The notes: a model not told the origin generated them from the sequence alone. Shown: positions 32,255 through 44,164, counted from the stretch's first letter. The stretch is DNA of 64,000 nt from Euglena gracilis (GCA_039621445.1 CP154955.1:58739110-58803109); one strand, 5' to 3'. A program made the numbers and translations.

Positions 32255-32800
32255 GTGGGCGAAAATGAACCAAATTGGTCAAAAGATGGGTCAGAAGTGC
32301 CGAGGAGGATGTATCCCCAAGCCCTCAACGTGGGCTGCCCTTTATGGAGATCTGGCACAATACATGGCAATGTGCTGGAAAAGGTATCGTCAACAACACA
32401 GGCGTGCCTAAGAGAGGGTAAAGGTTTGTCTTTGGCCCTTGTAAACCGGGAAAATACAACCCTCCTAACTATTCTAATTGCGCACACCAGGAATGAGTGT
32501 GCACCCCTGGGGAGGGTCCAAAAGTTCCTCCCTAAAGTGCTCACCTCCTCCGCACAGACGTGTCTGCTTCATTTTTTTGACCATTTTTGGGGTAATTTTG
32601 GGCCATTTTGGGCCACTGAGCCAAGTTCCTTTAGCAGCCATTTTGCAACCCACTAGAAAAAAGCCACTTCTAGACCCCCCCCCCCAGAAGGGTTATCTGC
32701 TGAGTCGTCTTCAGGGTGGATTCTACACACACGCTGCCGAGGAGCTTAAAAACAGCGTGCTGTCCTTAGGAGGTTGAAGCAGGAGGAGGGTTGCAGTAGG

Positions 32801-33280
32801 TTACAGTAGGGAGCGTATGTTTGTGCGCTGGGGACTTAATACACAGTTCGCAACCCAAAACACGCTGGCAGTTTGCATCCACCAGCCGAATTGGCATTCG
32901 CGGTCTCCTGGCCAAATGTTTTGGGATGATGGATCTTTAAACAGGTTCACCTGGGCTCCCGTATCCACCAAAACTTTGAGCTGCTTAGTATCTCTGTTAA
33001 GAAGATACGTCTGTGTTAGCATCAAAAGTTGAAGAATGATGAAGATGGGTTTGGGCACCATGGAGTCCAACTGGGTCGGTGATTTTGAAGTGAGGCATTG
33101 GGGAGGGAGGGACCTTCCCAACAAGCTGAATTTTGGGTGGCAGTTGTGGAGCCACAGCGACGCTGAGTTCAGTGCTGAACTCAGGAAGCTCTGTTTTGGC
33201 CGAACCTTGCCCTCCATCTGGCTGGTGTGATGGGCCTGTCTGGTGGGTTGCAAACCACCGGAAAAAGGTGCGTTGTCCAC
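32801..33280 (-). pseudogene. retropepsin-type aspartic protease fragment of a retroelement
   Basis: The minus-strand frame of 159 codons contains LKVLVDTGAQVNLFKD. The hydrophobic-hydrophobic-D-T-G-A-x-V-N pattern is the active-site motif of retroviral-type aspartic proteases found in gag-pol of Ty3-like and related retrotransposons. An extra frame upstream (to 33320) overlaps it, so the ORF is frame-shifted. Only the D-T-G half is recognisable; there is no flap or second hydrophobic-G signature, and no reverse transcriptase follows. A clipped relic of an LTR-type element is the best reading. Its strand is opposite to the host gene exons. Confidence 0.6.
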
Positions 33281-33629
33281 CTTTCTCTGTCGTTGTTGAT
33301 GGACCTTTTCGATTTCTCAAATCTAGTCGCTGTTCCCCAACAAAGTTGTGTTCTTCAAGACCTGGGTGAGAAACGGGGGTGGAAAAAAGAGGGGGGCTTT
33401 TTAAAACTCTTTTTGGGGTGCCTTGGCTTTGATTCCGAGGGTTTATCTGTTACCTGTTCTTCTTCAAACACAAATGTCCTGAGTTTCAATTGGTGGCCAA
33501 AAAGTCGGGCCCTTCAGGCATGCTGAACTGCGAAACAAGTGAAAGGGACCTCTGGCACTGAAATTGGGCTCACAACGCACAGGACAAGGCATGTCGGAAT
33601 TTGGGGAAGATGGCGGTTCCAGACACATA

Positions 33630-33819
33630 ACCCCCCCCCCCCTAATAGAAGCACAGACAAGCGCAGGGTCCAAATACAAGCGCACCCCCCATTTTGATGG
33701 GATTTCTAAAGGAAATCAACAAAAATCGCGCAGGTAGGGTCCAAATAGAAGCGCACCCCCCGCCGCCGGAGGTGGCGGTCCGCTATAAGCGCACCCATGC
33801 TTCTATTAGGGGGGGGGGT
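33630..33819. mobile_element. TA-flanked word-array element, AATAGAAGCGCAC type
   Basis: TA flanks it (33628-33629 and 33820-33821). It begins ACCCCCCCCCCCCTAATAGAAGC and ends GCTTCTATTAGGGGGGGGGGT. The word CCAAATAGAAGCGCACCCC and variants occur four or five times. It has the design of the AATAAGTGCGCAC elements but a different word. It is 190 bp and noncoding. Confidence 0.85.
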
Positions 33820-34004
33820 TACCAAGGGGATGGTTTTCCTCCGCCTTAGCTCTGTCCGCTCTGGTATTGAGATGTTTCCAGGACTGCGCCCACGGTGATA
33901 TAAATTGGAAGTTTAAATTGGTAACCATTGCGCATGTGTGCAACGGGTGTGATGGGTTCGAATGAAAATTTAAGAGTTCCATTCCGCAAATGCGCAATGC
34001 ACAC

Positions 34005-34235
34005 GCAATTTTTAAATTCTATATCAGCGTGGCTGTTGCGCAGATGCGCAATGATTACCCAATTTCAATACAACTTGACCGAGGGAAGGCTTCCATCCAC
34101 CTGTCCAACACTGTGCTCTATCCCCTCTGGAGTTCATGTCTACCGTGGCACTACCATTCATGTCTACCGTGGCAATTCTCTCAGTTATATTGCGCATCTG
34201 CGCAACAGCCACGCTGATATAGAATTTGAAAGTTG
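34005..34235. repeat. long inverted repeat (foldback) with GCGCAGATGCGCAA
   Basis: The left arm 34005-34051 (ATATCAGCGTGGCTGTTGCG and neighbours) is answered by the right arm 34189-34235 in inverted orientation, nearly perfect over about 45 bp. Between them TTCATGTCTACCGTGGCA is directly duplicated (34134 and 34157). More GCGCAATG/CATTTGCGC words extend from 33900 to 34540, so the arms may belong to a larger element. Confidence 0.8.
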
Positions 34236-34557
34236 TGTGTCCCTTACCCATTTGCGCAGTGGAACCCTTTACATTTTCATTCTTATCAAGTGTGCCCATT
34301 GTGCAGATGCACAACAAAAACAATGCTTTTAATTTTTTGTGATGAATATTTTAGTTGCACCAGTGCGCAAATGCGCAATGGAGTGCCCTCATTTCACTAC
34401 CTCACACTTTGGGTTCATGCACGCTGGGCCCCGGGAGACCTGTCCCCACAGACCATGTTGTTTCGCTTTTCGCTTTCGTACCCAGGCCCTGGGGGTGTAG
34501 GGACAAACCAATTCATGCATACCTTTTTTTTTTGGGAATTGCGCAACGACGCAATCC

Positions 34558-34687
34558 CAGGCTTCTTTTTAACTCAGAAGACCCCCAGGGGGAGGAATGC
34601 CACAGACCGATTTTTGGGGCCCCCCCGGGGGGGTTCACAGGATGGGTGGGTGGGGGGACGTCCCCGGGGGGTCTTAAAAGGAACCTG
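34558..34687. mobile_element. short MITE-like element with CAGG[CT]T[TC]CTTTTTAA ends
   Basis: CAGGCTTCTTTTTAACTC on the left and GTCTTAAAAGGAACCTG on the right are imperfect inverted copies around G/C runs. The flanking eight bases do not match, so it may be old or chimeric. Confidence 0.45.
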
Positions 34688-35042
34688 CTCCTCTGCAGGG
34701 CCCGAGTTCTGTGAATTTATGTGCCTTCCCAGAAAAATGTGTCATTGTTGAGCTTTGATGTTCTACAGTATTCCCATGGAGTGTGATATTTAAGGCAATG
34801 CCAGTTTTGCGATGATGCTGAGTGGAGAGGTTGGAGGGCAAAGAGAGTGGTGTCCGCGTTCCCCACCCCACATGCCTCACGGCCATGCCAGCAATGTACG
34901 TGGAGGACAGATTGTAGGGCTGCCTTCCGGTCCGTTCCGCTCGATCCAGCTGAGCGCCACCTGCACCAGAAAGGACTCTCCAAAAATTGAACCTGAACAA
35001 TGCATATCTCACATGTCCGTTTTTTTTTTTGACTGCTCATTA

Positions 35043-35396
35043 ACCCCCCAGTTGTAAACCCCCCGGAGTTTACAGGATCTGGTTTGGTTGGTCAGTCGAA
35101 GGGGGGGGGGTCATAAGTCAAGGAATTGTTTGTGAGAAGCCGACCCCCCCCAAAATGACCCCGAAACCACCTAAATTGGCTCAGCAAAGTTGGTCAAAAA
35201 TGGCACGGATGGCACTTTTGATGATGGTCGGTCTCAAATTTTTTTTTGCCAAAAATCAGTTTTTGGTCGTTTTGCAGCTGAAAGAATCGTCCCCAGTGTG
35301 TTGCATTTTTCTTCCCTGGGGGTTTTTAAAAAGTCAAGGTTTGGTTGGTTGGTTGGTCCGGGTGGAAGAGGCTTTATTAACCGGGGGGGGGGTGTT
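35043..35396. mobile_element. TA-flanked word-array element, TATAAACCCCC type, copy 1
   Basis: TA flanks it at 35041-35042 and 35397-35398. It begins ACCCCCCAGTTGTAAACCCC and ends GGGGGGTGTT. GAGTTTACAGGATCTGGTTTGG and CCGACCCCCCCCAAAATGACC match 60970-61090, the left part of a longer copy at 60950-61749. No ORF of note. Confidence 0.75.
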
Positions 35397-36585
35397 TACA
35401 TTTGGAGGGTTTTACCATTTTTTTTCAATGTCCTGTTTGTCGTTTTATTGCCATTTTTAATACAACCTGCGCTAGAAGGATGAGTTTCTGTGCAAAAGTT
35501 ACTGACAACAAAATAAAAGCAATTTGGAGGTAAAAGACCAGCCTCAAGCAGAGTTGGTGTTCTTTATGTCTGACAGCGTGTTACAGGCAGACTCTGTATC
35601 CTCATCAAAACCCAGGTTGAAAAAAAAAATCTATGAACAATCCCTCAATCGCGGGGGGGGGGTGCTCTGGGGCAAAAATTTTTGTGTATATCTCAACTTT
35701 TTTAGGTTTTTTTTTGCTCGTTTTCTTCCATCCCCTTCCAGCAAAAAATCACTCTGAAAATTCTGCCACGTTTGTTTCTCTTCAACTTGTTGGTCCTTTT
35801 TTTTCTCCCCCCCCCCCCCCCCCCGTGAAAAGTAGCCAGGGTGCCACTTTTTTGGAACCTCAGAAGCTCAAAGACGACGCATTTGAAAAGGCACACATAC
35901 TCAGGATGGGCTTAATTTTAAGATGTGACCGACCCTGGGGGAAGGTAGTGCCTGCCTTGCACCACAAGCCCCAGGATTGGTCGATCATTGGCTAATTCAA
36001 GGCTGTGCTGCGTCCACTCCCAGTTTCAAATCATATGGAAAACATGCCAGACTTTTGTCTTCCCCTCGGGCTCAGATGCAGGTCCCCAGTTGAGGTCGTG
36101 CTCATCACCGGCCCTCTTGGTATGATTCCATTGTAATGGTGTCCAAGAGATCCCCTTTCCCCATAAAGGCTTTTTTACATCCCACCTCCCGTGCCTCGGC
36201 TGCTTGCACATCGGGAAAAACCCCAGCTGGCGTCCGACGAAGAATGGCCAGGATCGTCACAAAACTGGCCCAGACTGTGACACCAAACTGCCTCACCTGT
36301 GGCGCAAAAATGGCCCCAAACTGTGGCACCACTAGCCCCCTCCTGTGGACCAACAGCGGCCCCCCACCCGTGGCACCAAAAAACTGTCTTCCTACGCATC
36401 CAGAGGACTTTTGACGGTTGGTGACCTGGAGAGGGTCTGGACTATCCACCCACCCATGTTTGACCGCTTTCTTTTACGAATCCCCAAAAAATTGGAACCA
36501 TAAAATGACCCCAACAGTGGGTCCTTGCCTGACACACAGGGAGCATAAATTCAAACTCACTCATGACCCCCATGGGGAGGCCAAG

Positions 36586-36587
<2 letters not shown>

Positions 36588-36652
<65 letters not shown>

Positions 36653-36877
36653 CCCACACACAATACACACACAACACACACACACACACACAACACACAC
36701 ACACACACAATACACACAACACACACACACACACACACAGCACACACAGCACACACACACCGCACACAACACACACACACAACACACACACACAACACAC
36801 ACACACACACACACACAACACACACACACAACGCACACAACACACACAACACACACAACACACACACACCACACACA

Positions 36878-36925
<48 letters not shown>

Positions 36926-36926
36926 C
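36588..36926. repeat. CA microsatellite, about 340 bp
   Basis: An almost pure (CA)n tract with scattered ACAACACA, CGCACA and CAGCACA interruptions. Long frames on both strands read only His/Thr or Cys/Val repeats and are not genes. Confidence 0.98.
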
Positions 36927-37679
36927 TTTTTTTGCAAAACAGCCATGCACAACCCCCCAGGGGGTTGCACTCCAACCCCACTCCCAAAAACCACCCGAAA
37001 TCGGCCGAAAACCCTTGAAAAAATTTCATTGACTGGCCCACAGTGCACCCCTCCAGGTAAGGGGTTCAGTGGCCCGACCCACCATCTGGAGAGGTGGGTG
37101 AGGAGCAAGCAGTTTCGATGGTTGCAGGCATTTTGGAGGGGGCACTGTTGAATACTTCCAGCCATTTTGGCCATTTTTTTTGGCCAAATATTGTCACGTC
37201 TGGCCACTTTTACCCTTTTTTGCAACTTTTTTGGCCATTTTTGGCCTCAGCCATTCTCAGTGACGGTTGGCTGCTCCTTAATGCTTCTGACTGCAAAAAA
37301 GACGCACAAAAATGCACTCACAAAGATGCAAAAAACCATCATCAATTTTTGACCAAAAATTGACCTTTTTTGCCCATTGTGTGAGGTATTTCAGGACACC
37401 ATTGAGAACCTCAAAGCCGATGTAGGGTGATGCAGGGCGATGTCATCCCAAAGGGGTGGGTGACCGCAGTTAGGAAGTAGGTGCCGACCCTGCCCCCGGG
37501 TCTGATTTTGCCGCCCAATCAAAAGGCCGATAATAAAAACATAAATAATGAAACATATAATAACAAAACAGATGATAAAACATAACTGGCTCAAAGGGCT
37601 GGGGGGGGGGTCTTTTTTTTCCAGCGGGTCCCTGACCACTCGGCCCGAAGGGGGGGGTCTGGATCCCCTCCATACAGTT

Positions 37680-38195
37680 TTTTACCGACCCGGGGGGGGA
37701 GGGGGTCACTCCACTCTTCGAAAAACCAGTCAGTCACCCCCCCCTCCTCCGGGGTCGACCACTCAGGAAACCCGGCCATTCTTGTCACTTTAGGCCATTT
37801 TAGGCCAAAAGAAATTCCCCGGTGCCTTTCAAGCCTCAAGCCACTTTTGCCCACCCCTGGCCGACCCCCCCCCCCCGGGGGGGAGGGGGTCCAAGCCAAA
37901 AACCAGTCAGTCACCCCCCTGGGGGGTTGGCCAGTGACCAAGTGTCCCTCTCCCTGCACACAACAAAGCTCATTTAATGCCCTGCACAGGTCAATGTTGG
38001 TTTGGTCGCACCCCCAACAGAGGTGCAGCCATTGGCTGGCTGCCTTTTGGTGTACTCGCAAAATCTATGGATTTTGGCAAAAATACCCAAAAAACATACC
38101 CAAATAAATTTTCGATGCCTTCGGCACCGGGGCCACTTTTTCCATTCCTCTCACCCCCCATGGGGGGGGGGTCGGACACCTTAAGCAATGGTATG
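37680..38195. mobile_element. M7-related MITE sequence, boundaries uncertain
   Basis: AAAACCAGTCAGTCAC words (37722 and 37903), GACCCGGGGGGG blocks and a right tip CTTAAGCAATGGTATG (38178-38193) match the M7 element at 30304-30641. CCATACAGTTTTTTACCGACCC at 37670 may be the other end. Flanks do not match, and the middle contains unrelated sequence, so it is probably composite. Confidence 0.5.
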
Positions 38196-38446
38196 GGTGG
38201 GGATTCAAGGGCAGGTTTAAATTGTTGGCAGAGAGTCACGTGGCCTTGAAGTGGCCAAAAGCGACCAAAGGGCCAGAAGCAGCGAAAAAGCAATTCCTGT
38301 TGGGCCCAGTTCCAATTGGCTTGGATTGGGGGACTTGGATTGGGGGATTGGGAGATTTTGGTTGGTGGTCAGCTAGCAGTCTTTTTCCAGCCAGCCCAAT
38401 CTTTCCAGCCTCTGAGCTGGACTGGACACCCCTCCTGGGGGGTCGC

Positions 38447-38732
38447 CAAGGATGGATATTGATGTTGGGTTTAGGGGGGGGGGGCGATATATTTGGATAG
38501 ATTGACACCCCGATATCCTCGATAAAAAGCGATAAAACCGATATGATCATTTTGTGCCCCAATATCCTCATTTTTGTTATTTGGAGAATCCCAAAATTGC
38601 CCAAAAAAACAACAAAAAAGTACGTTACCCCCCCCCCAATAAAGCCGATATTTCACGATATTTTTTCGGGACCCGATAAATTCAATATTTTCGGGAAACC
38701 CGACGTGGGCTGATATTTAATATCCATCCTTG
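38447..38732. mobile_element. CAAGGATGGATATT element with CGATAT words, copy 1
   Basis: It begins CAAGGATGGATATTGATG and ends TTTAATATCCATCCTTG. CGATATCC, ATATCG and GATAAA words repeat throughout in both orientations, with G/C runs between. A reverse copy lies at 57799-58043. No convincing target duplication here. Confidence 0.75.
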
Positions 38733-38848
38733 GCCAAGCAACACCCTGGCCGTTGTATCAGCAGCAGCAGCAGTTGTTGTTGTGGTCAATGGGGGGGGGT
38801 GAAGGGGCAAACCTGAACCGTGCTGCCGTCGTCATCGGTGGCCGGGGC

Positions 38849-38964
38849 ATGGCGGCAGCCACTGCCTGGGGCCCTCTCCGCTGGGCCCCGCCCCTCCTCG
38901 CTTGCCCCCGACTAGTGCCGCTGACCTGCTCCCCTGCCGCCAGCCCTGGCTGCTCTGCTGGCCG
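38849..38964 (+). CDS. possible N-terminal exon, transit-peptide-like, unattached
   Basis: From an ATG at 38849 (GGGGCATGGCG) the frame reads an Ala/Arg/Pro-rich stretch, MAAATAWGPLRWAPPLLACP, and reaches CTGGCCG|GTGGGA, a usable donor in phase 2. The GC-rich codons resemble those of the two recognised genes. The phase does not match the next VTT-gene exon (42914, phase 0), so I leave it unattached. It may be unrelated or noncoding. Confidence 0.2.
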
Positions 38965-39405
38965 GTGGGAGCCGCGGCTGTCAAGCGACCCCGTGCCCCC
39001 CCCCCCCCAATGACACTCCCATGCGACGCCAGGGCCTTTCTCGGAAACGTGGACCGATATCTTGGCAGACCACCCTATCAGAATGTCCATTATTTGGGGG
39101 TTATGTTTTTTGGGGGTTAACCCCCCTTTACACCAACAGGTCTCTATGTCATTTTCACATTTCTTGAAATCCTGGGGGGGTCGGCACAATGTGTGGGTCA
39201 AGATGCTTGACTGGGGGAGGGGACAAAGCGACCTGCACTCATCCTCTCCTCTTCAGAGCCACCCCGGGGGGGGGGGTCCAGGGCCAGACCCCCTGAGGGA
39301 AGTCCCGTGCCGGTTGGTGGCCGGTGGCCTGGGGACTGGTTTCTGAGAAAATCAGAAAAAAATCCATTTATACCAACCCATTTGCACCGACCCCTGAGAA
39401 AAAAT

Positions 39406-40251
39406 GTCTATTTTGCTTAAGGGTTCGCAGTACCCCCCTCCCCCCCCAGGAGGGTGGACTGCAGCTCGTCCAAATTTGGCAAGTGGGAATTCTAGTGGAC
39501 CCCCCCCCCCAGGGGCAGGGTTTGATATAAGGAGGGCGTACATGGTTTAGGTGGTGTCCCCCCCCACCCCTCCTGGCCCGCAGGGGGGGGCCCGGACCAC
39601 CCCCCCCCCACCTGCCAGGGGGGTCCGGACTGACCCTCGGGGGGGTTCCCGGGACCCCCCCAAAAGGGTCAATTTTTTCCTCCGGCGCTTTGCGCCGAAA
39701 ATTTTTTGCATTTTTGGCAAAAAGTGCCCAAAAAGTGCCCAAAATGGCACTTTTGGTCGTTTTGGGGGTCAAAAATTTTCGGCCCGGCGCTTTGCGCCAG
39801 GCCGAAATTTGGCCACCCTGACCGCGCACCTGTTTAGGTGGGGGGGAGTGGCCCCCCCACCCCCCCCCCCCCTCTGGCCCGCAGGGGGGGTCCGGACCAC
39901 CCCCCCACCTGTCCTTATATCGAACCCTGCCCAGGGGTCCGCGAGCAGGGCTAGCTAGTGGAAATAACTTTTTCCAGTGACTGCCGCGAATTTTTTGGCC
40001 CCCCCAAAATGGCCAAAAATGCCCATTTTTGGCCATTTTTGGGATTTTTTTTTGAACAACAGCAGCCCAAAAATGCAATAAAAGCTCCATTTACACATAG
40101 GGGCTCAGCGCCAGAGGGAATTTTTTTTCTAGTCGGGGGGACCCCCCAGGCCCCCCCAGAGGGGAGGGGGTCTAGCTAATCCATTTTTTCCAGTGTCTAG
40201 CAAAATGGCTAGCCAGTGGACCCCCCCCCCGGGTCCTTAAGCAATGGCCTG
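39406..40251. mobile_element. hAT-like MITE, family M6, copy 2, containing an M1 insertion
   Basis: The right end CCTTAAGCAATGGCCTG and left TTTTGCTTAAGGG match M6. CTGCAGCTCGTCCAAATTTGG, AGCAGGGCTAGCTAGTGG and GGCTAGCCAGTGG follow the M6 order. At 39516-39929 an M1 element interrupts it. I see no clear target duplication for the outer element, so its left border is approximate. Confidence 0.8.
39516..39929. mobile_element. hAT-like MITE, family M1, nested in M6 (exact 8-bp duplication)
   Basis: It begins CAGGGTTTGATATAAGGAGG and ends CCTTATATCGAACCCTG, flanked by CCCAGGGG on both sides (39508-39515 and 39930-39937). It is the reverse-oriented relative of 2463-2889. It shares the two GC hairpins (here CGGCGCTTTGCGCCG and CCGGCGCTTTGCGCCAGG). 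Confidence 0.93.
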
Positions 40252-40259
40252 ATTTTTAC

Positions 40260-41275
40260 CGACCTGGCGACCCCCTGGGGGGCCGGGGCTGTACGGGAAT
40301 CCCCACCCTATGGGTTGTGTGTGGGGGGTCGACCCCCCCACCCCCATTCTGGTGGGTGGGGGGGTCCGACCCCTCCCACCAGGCTTTCTTGTACAGCCCT
40401 CAGGAGGGGGGAAGGGGGATGCCCCCCGTCCCGCTGTGGGGTAGGTCTAAATACAAAAGGCTGCTTGGAATGATTAACGTTGGGGCTGGGGTTTCGGTTT
40501 TGGATATTTGGTGATTTCTGGAACCCCGGCTGCTAATTGTGTGTTAAGTCGGGTTTTGTTGAGAAATAGGATATGGGTTGAGTTTCCCCAAGAATTCGGC
40601 CTGAAAATAAGGCAGGTTTTAGGCCCGAAATTCAGACCATTGAAGACCTAATTTGGAATTTATGTTTTTTCACGTCCTCATTGAACCTTACTTCCTCTAA
40701 ACCTGTCCCTTCCCATAAGCTGAGGACAGGCTGAGTGAGGGCCAGACATCTCCTACCCTAAAGATTGCAGACATACATGCATGCACATATATACAGCAAG
40801 AATTTTATTTGTGACTTCTGGGTCCCACTTGCTTGTCCTACCAGGGTCTTCACCCCATCCTCATCCCATCAACTCTGCGCACACCCATGCACATATGAAC
40901 GTGGTTTATTGCTGTGAATGTCATGTAAACATAATATGAATATCAGAGGTGCCAAGTATCGGCAGTGTGGGGAGGTGTACAATTGGAGATCAAAATCGAT
41001 TCCAATACACTCTGCTCATTTGGCGTCCCATGCATTGTATCCCTGCCTGGCAATGGCAGTCTGACCTGCAACGAACCAGGCATTTCTGAGCTTTCTTCGC
41101 ATGCGTTGCATGTTTGTCCATAGTTATGACGCCAGGGTGATATGCATGATTCGCTGACATGGAGGGAACAAAATAGCCTATCATGATGGTGAATCAGAAA
41201 GAATTGAAAGGAATCAATATTCATATTTTCTGTCATTCCTTTCCCATTTCGCTCTCCATCCCATTTGCATTCTTT
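40260..41275. other. no supported gene
   Basis: Mostly unique, moderately A/T-rich sequence with no convincing coding frame, RNA gene or terminal repeats. The left 200 bp carries G/C runs like the neighbouring MITEs. Confidence 0.6.
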
Positions 41276-41329
41276 TTATGACTTCATCGAAGTGCCAAAA
41301 GTTTGTTTTTCACCCCAAATTTGACCCAA

Positions 41330-41660
41330 ATTGGTCCGCCCCCCCCCCCCCCCCCCAGGGGGTGGGTGACTGGTTTTTTCAGAGTGACTGACTGGTTTTT
41401 GGCCCGGACCCCTCCCCCCCCCGGCCCCCCGAGGTCGGCAAAAAAACCAAAAGTGACCCGGCGCCGCAGGCACCGGAAGTTTTTTTTGGCCTTTTTTTAT
41501 GTTTTTGGTCAAATTTCCTTTGGATTCCAGAGTGGCCGACCGACCGGGGGGGGGGGGGGCGGTGACTGGCTGGTTTCCCAAATAAAGTGACTGACTGGTT
41601 TTTCAAAGAGTGGTGTGACCCCCTCCCCTCCCCCGGGGTCGATAAAAAATTGTATCCCCC
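41330..41660. mobile_element. M7-related MITE, partial
   Basis: GTGACTGACTGGTTTTT words occur at both sides (41380-41400 and 41581-41601), with a CCGGCGCCGCAGGCACCGG hairpin followed by TTTTTTTT in the middle and G/C runs, as in 30304-30641. The right tip GGGTCGATAAAAAATTGTATCC resembles the complement of the left tip at 37670. Left terminal repeat not found. Confidence 0.6.
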
Positions 41661-42029
41661 CCCCCAAGTCCCCCAGGGCAGAACGGGAATCGGCCGAACA
41701 GCCAGGGTGGTGGGTGGGGGGGGGGTCGACCCCCCCCACCACCTCTTCCCGTATTTCCAGGAGCACCAATTTTTGACCCAAAAAATAGCCTAAAATGACA
41801 GATTTTCTGTTACATTTTCTTCTGTGAGCAACTGAAGTCGTTCAGGTGATGCCTTCCAGTGTCTTTTGCATATGGGCCGCAAACGGTGGATTTGGTGGAC
41901 GAGGGTGGAGGAGAACAGCCCCACAAAGGCCCATTTTTTTCGTTCCCAGTGAACAAACATAATCAACGCTCACTTGTTCGAAGATAATTGCCTGTTTTAA
42001 TCCATTGCATTTTTTCTGATCATAACCAA

Positions 42030-42110
42030 TGCATTCAAGAAAAAGGGCCTAAAATGGCCCAAAATGGATTAAAATGGCCTAACATGGCCCAAAATGTCCC
42101 ACAATGAGAA
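42030..42110. repeat. AAAATGGCCC minisatellite
   Basis: About seven imperfect 10-11-bp units (AAAATGGCCC, AAAATGGATT, ACATGGCCC) occur in tandem. Similar words form the core of several MITE families. Confidence 0.75.
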
Positions 42111-42913
42111 TAATTTGTTTGAAAAAAATTTGTGATCTATTAAGTGTTGTTGCCATGTGTAGCTTCAAACCCCTCAAATGAGTTTTTGACCTCCTGAAGA
42201 TGTCAGACAGTTTTCAACAGCTTAAATGGCGCAAATGGCAAATGATTCTGTCTTTTGGTATAGTGGGGATCCCATACTCTTGGATTCAATCTTCTCCAGC
42301 AAGAACCTAAAACCGAGGCACCTGGAACTTCAAATTCGAATTGGAATGAAAAATGATTGTGATTTCTCCACATTTTTAACCTCCATTTTAGGATGTTCAA
42401 TTTCACATTCGGAACAACTGTCCCACGATGCATATATTTTTCAATTTTCGAATTTTTTGAGTTGGAAAAGGACTCGTTTTGGTATCCGTGCCATTGGATT
42501 TCCTCAAAAAGGGGCTTTGCATCCAGCATTTTACCCGTGTCGTTGATATTTTGTCCAAGATTTTAATTTTTTTTAACCGAATTCTTTCCTACAGTGAATT
42601 CTTACTGTTCAAAATTCCTCAATGTTTACTAACCAAGATTTGTTGAGCTTCTTGTGGTTTTGATCCAGTGTCCGTGAATTTTTATGCTTTTTTGAATGTG
42701 CATTTGCATTACTGAACAAGTGAAGGTCGGCACACTTTAAGATCCAGTTTCTGGGACAAAAACGACCCAAAATTAAATGGTCTAAAATGGGCAAACTTTT
42801 AAGTTGGACTGCAGGTGCTTCATCGTCCCCCCCCCCATGTCCTGAAAACCCTTGGGGTTACTGGCAGCTGAGTGAGACTCTGGATCTTTTCACAATGCTC
42901 TTCCCCTCCCCAG

Positions 42914-43028
42914 CCCCCCACCCGCCGCATGGCCCTCTACCTGGTGGCAGCGCTGCAGTGGGGCGTCCTGGCCCCCCTCAACCTTCTGAAGCTGCTGCGG
43001 AACACGACCAGCCCCTGGCCACGCGTTG
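42914..43028 (+). CDS. VTT/YqaA-like membrane protein, exon 1 (with likely start)
   Basis: It opens after acceptor CCCCTCCCCAG and closes at CGCGTTG|GTGACT (phase 1). After ATG at 42929 it reads MALYLVAALQWGVLAPLNLL and KLLRNTTSPWPRV, a first membrane helix and a polar loop. With the five exons below, the lengths are 115, 153, 132, 141, 83 and 123 nt. They sum to 747 nt, exactly 249 codons to the stop, and every junction keeps frame. The Met at 42929 is the probable start, giving about 243 residues, a normal size for this family. Function is inferred from the C-terminal exons; this exon alone has no signature. Confidence 0.6.
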
Positions 43029-44128
43029 GTGACTGCCGCGGAATAGGGAATTTCCAAAGCTGGACCCCACCCTGCCCCCCAAGGGGTCCCCAAGAAAATC
43101 CCTGCCAGTGAAAGCTGGACCTTCTCCCCCCGGCTCCCTCCCTCCCCCCATTTTCAGCTTTTTTGGCACATTTTGCGCCTGGATCGCCAAAGTCTCATAC
43201 CATGAAAACCTCCAAGGTTGGCCCCGAGGCTTATTTTAAATCCTGGCCCAGGCCAAGTTCTGGGGGGGGGGGTATGGCCAGGCTGTCAGGTCTGGATCAC
43301 CCAACCCCAGGGCCTCTTTACATGCGCATTTGAACCCCTAAAACCTTCAACATCAGCCCTTTAGCAGGCCTAATTCTTCAGCAGGCTCAATTTTCAGGTG
43401 GCGTCGACCCACCTGTCTCAAACTTTTCGCATGTTTGTGATGCAGCACAACATGCGCCTTAGCAAGTACCAGCAAGTGCCTCATTTCCCATTTCTGTGTC
43501 TGAAGCAACGCGTGTCCCAGGGCTCGCAATTGGGTCCATCAAGAGAGCGAAGAATGCCAGCGCGATTGCGGCATCGCCCGGTGTGCCTTTTTCTTTCAGA
43601 CAGCTGTGTACTTTTCATACTGGTTGCAACTTTTTTTTGTCATCAAAAAGTTCACTGCTTTTATACACGTTTGTAAATAAGGAACCAAAAAAGCTGACGA
43701 CATGCACCATTTGTTGTAAGATGGGATTTCCTTCTTGAGGTGGTGGAAAGGTGGTTCCTCTCAGGCATAATTTTGTTCACTCCGGGGAAGCTTTCACAAA
43801 TGATATGGTGTGCCAAAGTTGTAACCTTATTACATATCTTGAAGGGCCTTGCAATGACCCTGCAAGAGGCTTCTGGTGCAGGCATGGGCAAAAATCCTCC
43901 AGCCAAAAAAAAATGCCGACGAAGGAGATTCTTGACGTTCAAATTAGCCCCTCCTGGAAAAATGGGAAAGGGCAGGAGAGGTAGGGGACCTCCCATGCAC
44001 CAGGATGGAGGATGGGGTGGGTATGGTGGCCGACCCCACCCCACCATCCATATTCCCATTCCGCCCTGGGGGAAACCCATATGCCCCTCATAGTCAAATG
44101 CCTGGACACACAAACGCTTCTGTAAGAC

Positions 44129-44164
44129 GATGGTGAGAGGAGGGTCAACCCTCCTCTCACCATC
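44129..44164. repeat. perfect 17-bp-arm hairpin
   Basis: GATGGTGAGAGGAGGGT is followed after CA by its exact complement. It is isolated in an intron of the VTT gene. It could be a foldback element or a hairpin RNA feature; nothing nearby decides. Confidence 0.85.

Noticed and set aside
34674-35012. Minus-strand 112-codon frame with an acceptor-like TCTGGTGCAG
   Set aside because: Composition is plausible, but three frames look equally coding and no family motif appears; not enough to call an exon.
36418-37225. ORFs of about 200 codons with His-Thr or Cys-Val repeats
   Set aside because: They are readings of a CA microsatellite; any frame is open.
42203-42546. Overlapping ORFs of 106 and 108 codons on opposite strands
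   Set aside because: Neither shows a motif, codon bias like the recognised exons, or splice signals. It is an intergenic or upstream region of the VTT gene.
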